Source: Terriglobia bacterium (lineage in GTDB: Bacteria; Acidobacteriota; Terriglobia; Terriglobales; Acidobacteriaceae). From it: a stretch of DNA of 40,606 bases. The stretch spans positions 1-40,606 of the forward strand of contig JAIQFA010000044.1 in NCBI GenBank assembly GCA_020073525.1, in the 5' to 3' direction. This document shows positions 39,598-40,606 of the stretch, in pieces (positions within the stretch are counted from its first letter, which is position 1; every line of letters begins with the position of its first letter). The position numbers were made by a program, and so were the translations under genes. The notes under the pieces were generated by a model. That model was given only the letters and a program-made list of their open reading frames with translations, did no database searches and had not been told where the DNA came from.

Positions 39598-40392
39598 TTA
39601 CGCCGGAGCGCCCTGGAGGGCAGGCGCATCCAGAGTCTGCATCATCAGTTGCAGGTCAAATGCTTCCTTGCGCACCCGCTCGTCGTAATAAAGGAGTGAG
39701 AATGCGATTGTCGCCAGCGGTCCAACCAGACATTGCGAAATGAACATCGTGACCAAAGCCGCGACCCGGTATCCGACCGCAGCGTGCTGCAGCGCGCCTA
39801 CCGACTTAACTCCCGCCGCGACTTCGATCGGCCAGCGCAGAAGGAAACTCAAACCGAAGCTGACCACGATGAACAAAATCCAGATGATGAAGATGCGGCC
39901 GCGGCTGCCACGAGTAAGTTGGGAACTCCGTGACATTGCGCCTCCAACGTCCGTGCCTTCGAGAACCTTCACCGGGACGGCCAACGACCACCGAATCGCC
40001 AGCAAGATCCCGGGCACAATCAAGGCAATGCACGCCAAACCGACGAGAAGACCAACGGCAATGGAGAGACCGATCACCCCGAAGATCTCACCTTTCACTC
40101 TCGAAAATGAATCCATCACTCCTGCCGGTCGATCGAGGTGAACTTGAGAAACTGCGATCACGGTCGCGGCCTGAGAAGCGGCGGAAACCACCACGCTCAA
40201 TAGCATCGTTTCCAAAGTAAAAAAGATCGTTCTTCCCGGAGTTGTAATCCCCAGCCCCCAGCATTGGAAGGCGAAGACAACCAGATGAGGAAGGGCAAAG
40301 ATCGCCAAAAACATCGCGAAGTGTCTGCGATACAGGGAGAAGGCGTGGTCAACCAATTCTCCAGTACTAAGTGGCCTAAGCGCGGTCGCCAT
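39598..40392 (-). CDS. Multi-pass membrane protein (DUF/GDPD-membrane-domain-like)
   Basis: The protein is about 264 residues from ATG 40392 (MATALRPLSTGELVDHAFSLYRRHF). Five to six hydrophobic helices are seen (FAMFLAIFALPHLVVFAFQC, IFFTLETMLLSVVVSAASQA, GVIGLSIAVGLLVGLACIALIVPGILLAIRW, IFIIWILFIVVSFGLSFLL). The pattern L-D-x-A-F-x-L-Y-R-x-H-F at the start and the central VPGILLAIRWSLAVPVxVLEG are typical of the membrane domain found in glycerophosphodiesterase-like and other paralogous families. There is no catalytic motif. The function is unknown. Upstream, 40393-40606 holds a short AGCGGAC/GTCCGCT palindrome and no further gene. Confidence 0.75.
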   Translation of the reverse strand: MATALRPLSTGELVDHAFSLYRRHFAMFLAIFALPHLVVFAFQCWGLGITTPGRTIFFTLETMLLSVVVSAASQAATVIAVSQVHLDRPAGVMDSFSRVKGEIFGVIGLSIAVGLLVGLACIALIVPGILLAIRWSLAVPVKVLEGTDVGGAMSRSSQLTRGSRGRIFIIWILFIVVSFGLSFLLRWPIEVAAGVKSVGALQHAAVGYRVAALVTMFISQCLVGPLATIAFSLLYYDERVRKEAFDLQLMMQTLDAPALQGAPA

Positions 40393-40463
40393 GCTTTCTC
40401 CCGTGGTCCCAAAACTTGCCGGGCGTGGTAGCACAATACGTTGTTTCTATCTGTGACGTGTGG

Positions 40464-40483
40464 AGCGGACACTCCTGTCCGCT
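40464..40483. repeat. Short palindrome (AGCGGAC..GTCCGCT)
   Basis: This is a 7-bp hairpin with a 6-nt loop, followed by GCTTTT. It is REP-like and lies upstream of the last membrane-protein gene. The remaining sequence to the window end shows no credible coding region. Confidence 0.5.
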
Positions 40484-40606
40484 GCTTTTGACTCTGATTC
40501 TTCGTTGCCGGGTAGCCCGCTCCTTGCGATAACACCGGATTTGGATTTTGCTTTGAGCGGAAAAAGCCGGGTTTGGGTTTGCTTTGAAAGGGCACGGCTT
40601 CAGCCG

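Noticed and set aside
40197..40595. 132-codon frame at the right edge, minus strand
   Set aside because: It overlaps the membrane-protein gene in another frame and a palindromic repeat, with low-complexity, non-protein-like sequence.

Overview
The window looks like chromosomal DNA of an Acidobacteriota member, probably class Terriglobia. This is inferred from gene style, not from a marker gene: a diderm LPS-export block (fused lptC-lptA, then lptB, then rpoN), tandem DUF507 genes, a carboxypeptidase-regulatory-like domain of the kind found in acidobacterial TonB receptors, Tat-exported enzymes, a stand-alone type III polyketide synthase, moderately high GC, and many palindromic intergenic repeats. 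There is no sign of a prophage, plasmid, integrase, transposase gene or CRISPR array.

Layout. 1-3568 (minus): LptC/LptA fusion, LptB and the start of RpoN, tightly coupled. 3697-9265 (minus): RDD membrane protein, exported DUF4139 protein with an inserted domain, RecJ, and an acidobacterial hypothetical. 9486-10053 (plus): two DUF507 genes. 10116-14854 (minus): SppA, then IlvD and IlvC of branched-chain amino acid synthesis. 15010-16438: a small zinc-ribbon protein and a NUDIX protein. 16585-21523 (plus): M20-like protein with a degenerate metal site, ABC ATPase and permease, TetR regulator, cupin. 21738-25673: exported beta-propeller, Fpr-type reductase, a 928-bp gene-free region that appears to encode a structured non-coding RNA, and UbiX. 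25899-29314: ChaN-like protein, Rieske oxygenase, SpoIIAA-like protein. 29406-34482: AlaS, a cyclic-nucleotide-binding/DUF1003 membrane protein, an exported LEA-like 11-mer repeat protein, RecX. 34566-34930: a MITE-like element and further palindromes. 34954-37938: cytochrome c, type III polyketide synthase and FAD oxidoreductase. 38102-40392: tRNA-Ser(GCU), MFS transporter, membrane protein.

Most of the protein genes are housekeeping or ordinary accessory genes. Two things stand out. First, a candidate RNA gene at about 24433-24730 (minus) has a near-consensus -35 box, several perfect hairpins, a long-range closing helix and a strong intrinsic terminator. It also carries a 19-codon reading frame behind an almost ideal Shine-Dalgarno sequence, which the closing helix would bury. 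Second, the window is full of dispersed inverted repeats. One group consists of hairpins built from tandem 7-nt units, using different unit sequences at different loci, and often sits exactly at gene 3' ends, in some cases supplying the stop codon. Other palindromes lie in frame inside alaS (twice) and recJ, much like Rickettsia palindromic elements.

All family assignments come from reading the translated sequences. No database search, alignment or folding program was run.
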